Part shown: positions 1 to 6,466 of the stretch, one piece after another | Position numbering within the stretch: position 1 is the first letter of the stretch | Layout: each line of letters opens with the position of its first letter | Origin: Solobacterium sp. | GTDB taxonomy: Bacteria > Bacillota_I > Bacilli_A > Erysipelotrichales > Erysipelotrichaceae | Assembly (NCBI GenBank): GCA_016280695.1 | Contig: JAEEHG010000279.1 | Coordinates: 1-13,544 of the forward strand | Direction: 5' to 3' | Length of the DNA: 13,544 nucleotides | Translations under genes and position numbers: made by a program | Notes under the pieces: model-generated | Databases searched by the model: none | Seen by the model: only the letters and a program-made list of their open reading frames with translations | Told to the model about the DNA's origin: nothing

Positions 1-876
1 ATAGGAGCGGGAAACAGACGCTTCGCCGCTGCCCGGCGGCAGCATCTCATAGCGCTGCAGTTCCTCACGGGCTTTTTCCTTGACGTGCTCCGGATACGGA
101 TTGTTTTCAATCATATCCCGCAGATTCTGCGTATCATCCGTGAGATTGGAAACATCACCGAGTTCTTCCTTGATTGCCCGCAGCTTCTCCCGCAGGAAAT
201 ACTCTTTCTGTGAATCATCGATATGTTCCTTGACCTTGTCATTGATGGTCGCTTCAATCTGGGAATACTGCTGCTGTTTCTCCAGTTCGGCAATGATCTG
301 CACAAGCCGGTCATTGACATCCAGAGTTTCCAGCAGTCTCTGCTTGACCGGAATATCCAGCGGGAAATACTGGGCAAACTGATTGGTCAGTGTTACCGCA
401 GATACCCCGTGGGTCAGCTGGTTGACGATGTCAGACGGGAACTGCGCGGTAATATTGCCGACCTTCTCGAATTCGCTGATGACCCTTCTGACCAGCGCTT
501 TTTCTTCCATGTCGGTGCCGTGTACATCCGCCAGTTCCTCAACCGTCGCCATGATCATCATGCCGTCATCTTCCATCTCCACAAGCCGGGCCCTGGAAAT
601 GCCGGTAAAGGTTACCCGCATGAAGCCTTCCTTGCGGCGGATGATCTTGATCCGGCTCAAGGTGCCGACCTGATACAGGTTGTTCTGCTTCGGGTCATCC
701 ACCATGATATCGTTCTGACACACCAGCCAGACCATGCTGTCATATGAAGAGGATGCTTCATTAACCGCCCTGGTCGACTTGCTGCGGCCGACTTCGATCA
801 TGACATCCTGCCCCGGGAACACAACGATGCCGCGGGTGCAGACTGCCGGTACGCGAACTGTTTTGAATTTGCTCAT
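1..876 (-). CDS. lon: ATP-dependent protease Lon, N-terminal 292 residues (cut by window edge)
   Basis: The frame is open without a stop from the ATG at 876 to the window edge, and the gene continues beyond it. Lon is a cytoplasmic AAA+ serine protease that degrades misfolded and selected regulatory proteins. The visible part is the substrate-binding LON N domain followed by the helical region that precedes the AAA+ module. Family-typical stretches are RGIVVFPGQDVMIEVGR near residues 15-31, QQQYSQIEATINDKVKEHI near 209-227, and EYFLREKLRAIKEELG near 233-248. Walker motifs and the Ser-Lys dyad would lie outside the window. The start is supported by a strong Shine-Dalgarno sequence, AGGAGGT, six bases upstream (883-889). 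It lies 59 bases downstream of tig, with a hairpin between them and no separate promoter that I can see. Expression therefore probably comes from the CIRCE-controlled tig promoter by read-through. The family assignment is firm. Confidence 0.96.
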   Translation of the reverse strand, partial: MSKFKTVRVPAVCTRGIVVFPGQDVMIEVGRSKSTRAVNEASSSYDSMVWLVCQNDIMVDDPKQNNLYQVGTLSRIKIIRRKEGFMRVTFTGISRARLVEMEDDGMMIMATVEELADVHGTDMEEKALVRRVISEFEKVGNITAQFPSDIVNQLTHGVSAVTLTNQFAQYFPLDIPVKQRLLETLDVNDRLVQIIAELEKQQQYSQIEATINDKVKEHIDDSQKEYFLREKLRAIKEELGDVSNLTDDTQNLRDMIENNPYPEHVKEKAREELQRYEMLPPGSGEASVSRSY

Positions 877-902
877 TGCTGTACCTCCTGTTCTTTTTGA
901 CA

Positions 903-927
903 AAATAAGACGCCAGGCGTCTTATTT
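903..927 (-). terminator. Hairpin between tig and lon (terminator or attenuator)
   Basis: An 11-bp perfect inverted repeat (left arm 903-913, right arm 917-927) has a 3-base loop and a GC-rich core, GACGC/GCGTC. Read on the minus strand, the core is followed by TTATTTTG, so it resembles an intrinsic terminator with an imperfect U-tract. It starts 9 bases after the tig stop codon and ends 26 bases before lon. It could terminate partially and lower lon relative to tig, or it could protect or process the mRNA. The structure is seen directly; its function is inferred. Confidence 0.7.
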
Positions 928-935
928 CGGATTGT

Positions 936-2228
936 TTATTCAGCTGTTTCTTCAGCTTTTTTGACGTGTTCCTTTACGAACTCGTATGCCTTCTGCCGGG
1001 CCAGATCCGCCTTGACAAGGTCTGCGTCCAGCTGTTTCTTCACATCTTCAAGCTGCATGTTGTACATCTTGGACATGTTGACGAATTCGTTTTCAACATC
1101 TTCGGCCGGAACCTCGATATTCTCGAGCTTGGCAATCTTGTCCAGGATCAGCCGGAGCTTGACGGAAGCCGCGGCCTGTTCCTTGTTGGAATCGACCAGT
1201 TCTTCACGGCTCATGCCGGTCATGCTCAGGTACTGATTCATGTTCATGCCGTACTGCCGCAGCTGCTGTTCCAGCTGGGCTGTCATGTTCTCGGCTTCAT
1301 TCTGGATCATGACTTCCGGAATATCGATTTCCGTACCATCGTTCAGGGCCTTGCCCAGAGCCTCATCAGCGGCTCTTTCAGCGTCCATGCGCTTGGCTTC
1401 CGCCAGTCTGTTCCGGATGAGTTTTGTCAGTTCTTCAGCTGTCTCGACGCCCGGGAAGTTGACATCCTTGGCAAAATCATCGTTGACTTCCGGCAGGACC
1501 TTTGTCTTGACTGTATTGGCCTTGACATGGAAGACCACTGCCGCGCCCTTCAGTTCTTCGGCATGATAGTTTTCCGGGAAAGTCAGGTTGAGATCCTTTT
1601 CCTCACCGGCCTTGATGCCGACCAGCTGGTCTTCAAAGCCGGGGATAAAGGAATTGCTGCCGAGTTCAAGATCATAGCCTTCTGCTTTTCCGCCTTCGAA
1701 AGCAACGCCGTCCTTGAACCCTTCATAGTCGATGTTCACAGTGTCGCCCATTGCGGCTTCGCTGTCCTTTTCGACGATATCGGCATACTGCTGACGCAGC
1801 CGGCCGATTTCCTTCTCATATTCCTCTTCGGTAACAGTGAGATCACCGAGCTTATAATCAAGATCCTTGTACTGCCCGATTTCGAAATCCGGGGCCACCG
1901 TGAAATCGAAGACGATCTCCGCGTGATCCGCATCAATGCCGCGGATATCGAGAACAGGCTGGGAAACCGGTTCCAGACCGAGCTCCTTCAGACCGGCGAT
2001 CATCCATTCGTTGGCATTGTCAGATACAGCCTGTACCTGTGCCTGGTATGCCGGGATTCTCTGAGCCAGAATCTGCGCCGGAACGTGTCCCTTGCGGAAC
2101 CCTTCAACCTGTACGGTCTGGGCGAGCTTGCGGAACGCCTTGTCACAGGCCTTCTTCCATTCTTCACCTTCCACGGTGACAACCATCTCACCGTTTGATT
2201 TTTCTTTTAAAGTCCAATTTGCTGCCAT
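936..2228 (-). CDS. tig: Trigger factor, ribosome-associated chaperone / peptidyl-prolyl isomerase
   Basis: Trigger factor binds the ribosome at the exit tunnel and shields nascent chains; its middle domain is an FKBP-type prolyl isomerase. The 430-residue length is normal. The N-terminal ribosome-binding domain (about 1-145) carries the signature GFRKGHVP at 43-50, where the usual GFRxGKxP lysine is His48. The PPIase domain (about 155-245) contains DTVNIDYEGFKDG and IPGFEDQLVG. The C-terminal chaperone arms follow, ending in a Lys/Glu-rich tail. The start is set by AAGGAG (2238-2243), nine bases upstream of the ATG. The gene has a long leader with a promoter and two CIRCE operators, so HrcA heat-shock control is likely. 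It is followed by a hairpin and then lon, which suggests a chaperone-protease operon. Confidence 0.97.
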   Translation of the reverse strand: MAANWTLKEKSNGEMVVTVEGEEWKKACDKAFRKLAQTVQVEGFRKGHVPAQILAQRIPAYQAQVQAVSDNANEWMIAGLKELGLEPVSQPVLDIRGIDADHAEIVFDFTVAPDFEIGQYKDLDYKLGDLTVTEEEYEKEIGRLRQQYADIVEKDSEAAMGDTVNIDYEGFKDGVAFEGGKAEGYDLELGSNSFIPGFEDQLVGIKAGEEKDLNLTFPENYHAEELKGAAVVFHVKANTVKTKVLPEVNDDFAKDVNFPGVETAEELTKLIRNRLAEAKRMDAERAADEALGKALNDGTEIDIPEVMIQNEAENMTAQLEQQLRQYGMNMNQYLSMTGMSREELVDSNKEQAAASVKLRLILDKIAKLENIEVPAEDVENEFVNMSKMYNMQLEDVKKQLDADLVKADLARQKAYEFVKEHVKKAEETAE

Positions 2229-2266
2229 TTCTGTTCGCTCCTTTCAGCAATTTCAATAATTTTATA

Positions 2267-2275
2267 AGTATAGCA
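2267..2275 (-). promoter_or_regulatory. Possible second tig promoter (extended -10 only)
   Basis: On the minus strand the sequence TGCTATACT forms a TGn-TATACT extended -10 element, 38 bases upstream of the tig ATG. No good -35 box lies at 16-18 bases upstream. If active, it would lie downstream of both CIRCE sites and give HrcA-independent basal transcription of tig. The match is short and may be chance. Confidence 0.35.
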
Positions 2276-2320
2276 AACATCATGTGGATCGGCTATATGA
2301 CAACGCGATTTCATGACAGT

Positions 2321-2347
2321 TTAGCACTCTACATGAATGCCTGCTAA
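2321..2347. promoter_or_regulatory. CIRCE operator 1 (HrcA binding site), covering the predicted tig transcription start
   Basis: The CIRCE consensus is TTAGCACTC-N9-GAGTGCTAA. Here the left arm is a perfect TTAGCACTC (2321-2329), the spacer is exactly 9 bases, and the right arm is GCCTGCTAA (2339-2347), giving 16 of 18 conserved positions. It lies just downstream of the proposed -10 box and includes the expected start point near 2343, so bound HrcA would block initiation. HrcA recognition of CIRCE is established knowledge; binding here is inferred. Confidence 0.85.
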
Positions 2348-2350
2348 TAC

Positions 2351-2377
2351 ATTACAACAAGCGTTTAGCACTGTCAA
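2351..2377 (-). promoter_or_regulatory. Main tig(-lon) promoter, sigma-A type
   Basis: On the minus strand a perfect -35 TTGACA (2372-2377) is followed by a -10 TGTAAT (2351-2356) with a 15-base spacer. TAATGT (2349-2354) is an alternative with a 17-base spacer but a poorer match. The start point would be near 2343, leaving a leader of about 115 bases before tig. The -35 box sits inside CIRCE operator 2, and the start point sits inside CIRCE operator 1, a typical arrangement for repression by HrcA. Confidence 0.7.
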
Positions 2378-2391
2378 CAGAAAAGTGCTAA
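2365..2391. promoter_or_regulatory. CIRCE operator 2 (HrcA binding site), covering the tig -35 box
   Basis: TTAGCACTG (2365-2373), a spacer of exactly 9 bases, and AAGTGCTAA (2383-2391) match the CIRCE consensus at 16 of 18 arm positions. The two mismatches keep the arms nearly symmetrical. Its centre is 44 bp from the centre of operator 1, about four helical turns, so two HrcA dimers could sit on roughly the same DNA face. The right arm overlaps the stop codon (2388-2390) of the upstream DUF3196-like gene. Confidence 0.88.
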
Positions 2392-3038
2392 TTCTCCGTC
2401 TCCAGCATGCTGTTCAGCTCCCGGATGACTTCATCCGCAAGCGCTCCGGCCTCCTCCGCCTCATACGTCAGCGGCAGAGCCATATATATCTTCCCGGCCA
2501 GCAGGGTCATAGCCATGTTCAGGGCCGAGGGATTACGGGCCAGTTTCTGCTGCAGGAGCGCAGCTGCCGGGCCGGTGGCCTGACAGCGGCTGACCGGGAC
2601 AACTTCATCCGCATAGAATGAATACTCCACACCTTCCCGGTTCCAGACAAACTCCTCGCTGATTTCCTGTTCAGCCAGGGCGTCAATCACCAGTACGGCC
2701 GCTTCCGGCACCGGATCTTTCCGCAGATAATCCCGCAGTTCGCTGACACAGGCCCGCAGATTATGCTTCTGCAGGGCGTTGGCCGCCGCCAGCTGGGAAG
2801 CCGGCCGTCCCTTGAGCATATGCAGCAGTTCCGAAAGTGATTTCTCCCCTTTTTCCTTAGCCCGGCTGCTGCGGGCATAGATCAGTTCTTTCTGCAGGTC
2901 ATGCAGTTTCTCCTCCGTCGCTGCGGGAATATACGGCATGGACAGTTCCCGCTTCAGCAGATACTCTGCATCATCAAGCTGTCCGTTCTGCAGGCAGGTA
3001 CTGATTTCCGTGATGATTTCCTCGTAATAATCACTCAT
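2388..3038 (-). CDS. DUF3196-like helical (TPR-like) protein of unknown function
   Basis: A 216-residue soluble protein with no signal peptide or membrane segment. It is mostly helical, with a pattern resembling tetratricopeptide repeats. The N-terminal part (MSDYYEEI, then a helix and ELSMPYIPA near 31-39) resembles the DUF3196 family as I remember it from Mollicutes and Erysipelotrichia. The biochemical role is unknown. The frame stays open further upstream to 3146, but that extension translates the tRNA-Arg gene. The ATG at 3038, preceded by GGGAG, is therefore the better start. It lies 25 bases after the tRNA terminator with no visible promoter of its own, so it may be expressed by read-through. 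Its TAG stop lies inside CIRCE operator 2 of tig, and no terminator separates it from tig. The gene is very likely real; the family name is moderately certain. Confidence 0.8.
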   Translation of the reverse strand: MSDYYEEIITEISTCLQNGQLDDAEYLLKRELSMPYIPAATEEKLHDLQKELIYARSSRAKEKGEKSLSELLHMLKGRPASQLAAANALQKHNLRACVSELRDYLRKDPVPEAAVLVIDALAEQEISEEFVWNREGVEYSFYADEVVPVSRCQATGPAAALLQQKLARNPSALNMAMTLLAGKIYMALPLTYEAEEAGALADEVIRELNSMLETEN

Positions 3039-3063
3039 ATGGACTCCCAATGCGTAAAGAAAC

Positions 3064-3091
3064 AAAAACTGCATGCCCTGCAGTCTTTTTT
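3064..3091 (-). terminator. Intrinsic terminator after tRNA-Arg
   Basis: A 6-bp stem, ACTGCA (3068-3073) with TGCAGT (3079-3084), has a 5-base loop. It is flanked by an A-run on one side and a T-run on the other, so it can terminate in either direction. On the minus strand the RNA hairpin is followed by five U, then G and three U. It begins 4 bases beyond the encoded CCA end of the tRNA and is the expected end of the tRNA transcript. Confidence 0.75.
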
Positions 3092-3095
3092 CAAA

Positions 3096-3172
3096 TGGCG
3101 TCCACGGAGGGACTCGAACCCGCGACCCTGCGCTTAGAAGGCGCATGCTCTATCCAGCTGAGCTACGTGGAC
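3096..3172 (-). tRNA. tRNA-Arg (anticodon UCU), with encoded CCA end
   Basis: A complete 77-base cloverleaf reads AGA codons (also AGG by wobble). The acceptor stem GTCCACG/CGTGGAC pairs perfectly over 7 bp. The D arm is GCTC/GAGC, the anticodon stem TGCGC/GCGCA is perfect, and the loop CTTCTAA holds anticodon TCT at 3136-3138. The variable loop has 5 bases and the T loop is TTCGAGT. The discriminator base is G and CCA is encoded at 3096-3098. In the T stem, GCGGG faces CCCTC, leaving one C50-U64 mismatch. It has its own extended -10 promoter and a terminator immediately downstream. Confidence 0.97.
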
Positions 3173-3181
3173 AACACAGGT

Positions 3182-3210
3182 AATATAGCAAATCCTGTCA
3201 ACTTCTGCAA
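3182..3210 (-). promoter_or_regulatory. Promoter of tRNA-Arg
   Basis: On the minus strand the -10 box TATATT (3182-3187) is preceded by TGC, making an extended -10. A weak -35 TTGCAG (3205-3210) lies 17 bases upstream. The start point would fall within a few bases of the mature tRNA 5' end at 3172, leaving almost no leader. A perfect TTGACA lies between the boxes but is only 8 bases from the -10, so it is probably not the -35 used. Confidence 0.6.
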
Positions 3211-3287
3211 GCATCCGGCAATGATTTTAGCCTGCTATATGCATTTACCTGTGGTTTTCATCTGCCTGCATGGTGTAATATGAAAGC

Positions 3288-3662
3288 ATGAATATCAACC
3301 TGTATCCATATAACAGATATATCCTGCTGGCGGCTTTTGCCGTACTGCTTTTGACCATGGTCATGACACTGGTACGTCTGTCTTCATTAAGCAAAGCCCT
3401 GAATGCCAGGATGGGTGAGATCGAGAAACTATCCGCCCAGGCAGAAACCCTGCAGAAACGCATGGAACCCAAGAAAGAGAAAAAGAAGCTGCCGGATCTC
3501 AAGACGATGCTGCCCCTGCTGCTGCTCGGCTATGCCATTCTCAAGGATTACCGGGAATCAGACGGCAAGGGATTCGAACAGGTCCGCCGCTCAGCGCTCA
3601 AGGTAACAGAAAAAAGACTCGTCAGTGATCACCTGAAGAGTCAGATTACAAAGATCCGCTAG
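3288..3662 (+). CDS. Small single- or double-pass membrane protein, unknown function
   Basis: A 124-residue protein that I do not recognise. It has a short N-terminus, a strong hydrophobic helix at about 11-29 (YILLAAFAVLLLTMVMTLV), and a heptad-like helix at about 31-60 that could form a coiled coil. A lysine cluster (KKEKKK, 62-67), a second hydrophobic stretch at about 72-86 (KTMLPLLLLGYAIL), and a basic, charged tail follow. The layout suggests a membrane-anchored protein with a cytoplasmic coiled coil, perhaps scaffolding; that is speculation. It is the only plus-strand gene in the first 9.5 kb. The Shine-Dalgarno sequence is poor (GAAAG directly before the ATG), and a 3-codon ORF at 3280-3291 overlaps the start. 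A good intrinsic terminator overlaps the stop codon, which supports a real gene. Confidence 0.75.
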   Translation: MNINLYPYNRYILLAAFAVLLLTMVMTLVRLSSLSKALNARMGEIEKLSAQAETLQKRMEPKKEKKKLPDLKTMLPLLLLGYAILKDYRESDGKGFEQVRRSALKVTEKRLVSDHLKSQITKIR

Positions 3663-3685
3663 ATGTGCGAGGCACATCTTTTTTT
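3661..3685 (+). terminator. Intrinsic terminator of the small membrane protein gene
   Basis: AGATGTG (3661-3667) pairs with CACATCT (3673-3679) around a 5-base loop that can close one more C-G pair, followed by a run of seven T ending at 3685. The stem begins within the stop codon of the plus-strand gene, and the T-run reaches the stop codon of the convergent vanY-like gene. Read on the minus strand there is no T-run after the stem, so it acts mainly on the plus strand. Confidence 0.85.
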
Positions 3686-4691
3686 ATTCGCCGCGTTTTG
3701 CCGTGGCGTAGCGGGCAAAGGAATTGCCCTCATTATGCAGCTTCGCCGCCAGTTCGGTGCCGACGTAGCGGAAATGCCATGCTTCCTGCGGGATACCGGT
3801 TATGACCTCGTCTGCCCGGTTCCATGTCTCTACAAAGCCGAAGCGCCAGGCATTTTCCTTCAGCCAGCCATACTGCATCGTATCCCGGAAATAGGCCGGC
3901 AGCAGGCCCGGCAGGCCGAAATCAACAGCCAGGCCAAGCTGGTGCTCACTGTGGCCCGGGTACGGCGCATTCGCATCTGCTTCATGTCGGAGCTTCTGTT
4001 CATCATAGGAGATATAACCGTCAGTGATGACCATGCCGGCGCAGGCCCGCGGACTTCCAGTTTCATCTGCCGCGGCAGCGCATAACGCTTCCAGGTCCTC
4101 ACTGACACGCGGATCCACCAGGATTCCTTCCCTCGCGGCCGGAATCGTTTCCGTATCCAGACGGACCAGATATGTCGGTTTGCGGATACCCAGGGTTACC
4201 TCGCTGTCAACATATGTATCAACGGCCTGGGCCCCCATCAGCAGCTGGCTGCCGGCTATGTAGCGGTCGCCGAAGACAAGGAAATCATGCAGCTCGTCAT
4301 AACGGTAGCCGCCCAGATATTCAATCAGGGTATCAACGCTCATGATATCAATGGTTTCTTCCACCATCTGCACGATATGGCCCGGCGGTTCCTGCCAGGC
4401 AAACTCACTGAGGCGCTTGTATTCCGAAGCGTGATAAATATTAAACCCCTCTTCCTGGATGTAGGCAACGAACATGTTCGGGGCAATGGAATATTCAATA
4501 ATATAATCTATTTCCTGTTCATTCAGGTGGTCACGGATCAGCTGCCGGCTCTTCTCGTCGGTATACGGGTAGCGGGACAATTCATCGTACTTGGCATTCA
4601 GCATCAGGATACAGTAAAACGCCAGCAGCCCCACACTTGCCACAAACAGGAAAATCCATCTGTTTTTGTTTTTCGGTTCCGCCTGACTCAT
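3684..4691 (-). CDS. Membrane-anchored D-alanyl-D-alanine carboxypeptidase, VanY / peptidase M15B family
   Basis: A 335-residue zinc peptidase expected to trim the terminal D-Ala from peptidoglycan stem peptides outside the membrane. A positively charged N-terminus and one hydrophobic helix (about 11-30) anchor it or act as an uncleaved signal. A domain of about 150 residues that I do not recognise follows, then the M15 domain from about 170 onward. Zinc-site motifs are complete: SEHQLGLAVD (248-257, ligands His250 and Asp257) and EAWH (303-306, catalytic Glu303 and ligand His306). GYISYDEQ (225-232) is the substrate-side motif. The ATG at 4691 was chosen over longer in-frame starts because the membrane helix then sits at the N-terminus and the uvrC overlap disappears. 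Its ribosome site is odd: GAGGT directly abuts the ATG, and GGAGG lies 18 bases away inside uvrC. It is the last gene of the cvpA-mutS2-uvrC string. No glycopeptide resistance genes are nearby, so housekeeping wall turnover is likelier than resistance. Confidence 0.88.
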   Translation of the reverse strand: MSQAEPKNKNRWIFLFVASVGLLAFYCILMLNAKYDELSRYPYTDEKSRQLIRDHLNEQEIDYIIEYSIAPNMFVAYIQEEGFNIYHASEYKRLSEFAWQEPPGHIVQMVEETIDIMSVDTLIEYLGGYRYDELHDFLVFGDRYIAGSQLLMGAQAVDTYVDSEVTLGIRKPTYLVRLDTETIPAAREGILVDPRVSEDLEALCAAAADETGSPRACAGMVITDGYISYDEQKLRHEADANAPYPGHSEHQLGLAVDFGLPGLLPAYFRDTMQYGWLKENAWRFGFVETWNRADEVITGIPQEAWHFRYVGTELAAKLHNEGNSFARYATAKRGE

Positions 4692-4704
4692 ACCTCGTAT
4701 TATA

Positions 4705-6465
4705 TCATTCCTCCATGTGGAGTGCCTCATAGACTTTCGCGGCCACCTCATCCGGCACCACGGCAGCGATCTCTTCAACGGATGCCTTTTTCAGATTGGC
4801 AAAACTGCCGAAAGTCTTCAGCAGGAGTTTCTTGCGCTTAGGCCCGATCCCTTCCACTTCATCAAGGATGGACTTGGTCTGGCCCTTGGCCCGCAGCTTG
4901 CGGTGATATGTAATTGCCACCCGGTGAACTTCATCCTGCATGCGGGTCAGCAGGAAAAACAGACCTGAGTTCCGATCGATATCAAGGCGGTTACCGCTGA
5001 CATCCATCAATGCACTCGTGTTGTGATGGTCATCCTTGACCAGGCCCATAATGCAGATATCAAGCCCGAGACTGTCGATGATTTCCTTTGCGGCTTCAAT
5101 CTGGATCAGGCCGCCGTCCACGAGTATCCCGTCCGGCATGATGCCTTGATCCTTCAGCAGCCGGAAATAACGCCTGTAGACGACTTCCTTCATCGAGTCA
5201 ATATCGGAGTTGCCGGTATGCAGACGGAACAGCCGGTAATCCTTGCGGCTCGGCATGCCGTCGACATATACAACACAGGAAGCGACCGTAAACGAACCGC
5301 TGATATGGCTGTTGTCGAACAGTTCCACCCGGTTCATCGGCCGTCCGGCCAGTTTTGCCAGTTGCTGCACTGCCTCCTCGGTCACGGATTCCTGCCGCTC
5401 AACCGTCTCAAACTTGAGATCAAGCTGCTTCTTCGCGTTTTCCAGGCACATGTTGATCAGTTTCAGCCGGTAACCTTTCTGCGGCTGGAAGATATGCATA
5501 TCCAGCACTTCCTGCAGGGAACTGATATCCGTCTCCTGAGGCAGCACCAGTTCCGCCGGGTGCGGATGATCTTCGTAGTACTGCAGCAGGAATGATTCAA
5601 ACTCTTCCGCCGCGTCGCCGTACAGCGGCCTTAACCGGAACTCCTTGTTCAGCACCAGGCCGTTGCGGACCAGGAAGCCTGTGATGGCCATATAGCCCCG
5701 GTTCACATACCAGGCAAAGACATCGCGGGAACCTCTGGCGGAGCTCTCAATCATCTGCTTGTCGATCACCCGGCTGATCGATTCAATCATCTGGTGATAC
5801 TCGGCCGCCTTTTCGAATTCCAGGTTCTCACTGGCAGCGTACATCTTCGCTTCCAGATCCGCGGTGATCGCCTTCGTATCCCCGTTGAGGAACCTCGTCA
5901 CGCTGTCCGCCATCTGCTGGTATTGTGTTTTATCAATCTCATATTCACACGGCCCCAGGCACTGTCCCATGTGATAGTATAGGCATACTTTGTTCGGCAT
6001 CACCGTACAGCGCCTGAACGGATAAAGGCCCTGCAGCAGCTTGAGGGTATCGCGGGCGGCCGTCGCGTCCGGGAACGGGCCAAAGTAGCGGGCCTTGCGG
6101 TCTTTCCTGGTATCCCGGGCAATCATCAGCCGGGGATAATCCTCACGGGTCATCTTGATATACGGATATGAGGAATCATCAATGAACATGATGTTGTATT
6201 TCGGCCGGTACTTCTTGATCAGGTTGATTTCCAGAAGCAGTGCTTCCTTCTCTGTCCTGGTCACGGTAAAATCGAAGTCCTCGATATGACTGACCATCTT
6301 GGTCGTCTTGAAATCGTGGGCCCCGGTGAAATACTGATTCACTCTGCTGTGCAGGTTTTTTGCCTTGCCGACATAGATAATCTCCCCGTTTTTATCCTTC
6401 ATCTGATAGCTGCCGGGATCTTCGGGAAGATTGGCAAGTTTTGCCTTGATATACTCTTTATCCAT
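4705..6465 (-). CDS. uvrC: UvrABC excinuclease subunit C
   Basis: UvrC makes the two incisions either side of a lesion in nucleotide excision repair, acting with UvrB after UvrA loading. All domains are present in 586 residues, a normal length. The GIY-YIG nuclease is at about 14-92, with GSY (18-20), YVGKAKNL (31-38), Arg41 and Glu79. A four-cysteine cluster (153, 161, 169, 173) matches the iron-sulphur ligands known in UvrC. The UVR motif for UvrB contact is at about 198-233. The RNase H-like nuclease contains FDNSHISG (383-390, Asp384), LVDGG (448-452, Asp450) and DEVHR (511-515). Tandem helix-hairpin-helix motifs, including VEGIGPKRKKLLL, end the protein. Only one base separates it from the mutS2 stop, with a weak ribosome site, so translation is probably coupled. 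The vanY-like gene follows after 13 bases. Confidence 0.97.
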   Translation of the reverse strand: MDKEYIKAKLANLPEDPGSYQMKDKNGEIIYVGKAKNLHSRVNQYFTGAHDFKTTKMVSHIEDFDFTVTRTEKEALLLEINLIKKYRPKYNIMFIDDSSYPYIKMTREDYPRLMIARDTRKDRKARYFGPFPDATAARDTLKLLQGLYPFRRCTVMPNKVCLYYHMGQCLGPCEYEIDKTQYQQMADSVTRFLNGDTKAITADLEAKMYAASENLEFEKAAEYHQMIESISRVIDKQMIESSARGSRDVFAWYVNRGYMAITGFLVRNGLVLNKEFRLRPLYGDAAEEFESFLLQYYEDHPHPAELVLPQETDISSLQEVLDMHIFQPQKGYRLKLINMCLENAKKQLDLKFETVERQESVTEEAVQQLAKLAGRPMNRVELFDNSHISGSFTVASCVVYVDGMPSRKDYRLFRLHTGNSDIDSMKEVVYRRYFRLLKDQGIMPDGILVDGGLIQIEAAKEIIDSLGLDICIMGLVKDDHHNTSALMDVSGNRLDIDRNSGLFFLLTRMQDEVHRVAITYHRKLRAKGQTKSILDEVEGIGPKRKKLLLKTFGSFANLKKASVEEIAAVVPDEVAAKVYEALHMEE

Positions 6466-6466
6466 T

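Noticed and set aside
966..2198. A 410-codon plus-strand frame antisense to trigger factor
   Set aside because: The opposite strand encodes complete trigger factor with family motifs and a good ribosome site. The antisense frame resembles no family I know and has no ribosome site of its own that I could see.
3039..3146. N-terminal extension of the DUF3196-like protein by 36 residues
   Set aside because: The extra codons lie over the tRNA-Arg gene and its terminator, and the ATG at 3038 has a ribosome site.
3684..4691. Glycopeptide resistance determinant (vanY of a van cluster)
   Set aside because: No vanR/S/H/A/X genes are nearby. The gene sits at the end of a DNA repair operon and fits a housekeeping D,D-carboxypeptidase.
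4692..4778. 29-residue extension of the VanY-like peptidase into uvrC
   Set aside because: It would overlap uvrC extensively and move the membrane anchor inward. The residues before the ATG at 4691 translate the uvrC 3' end in another frame.
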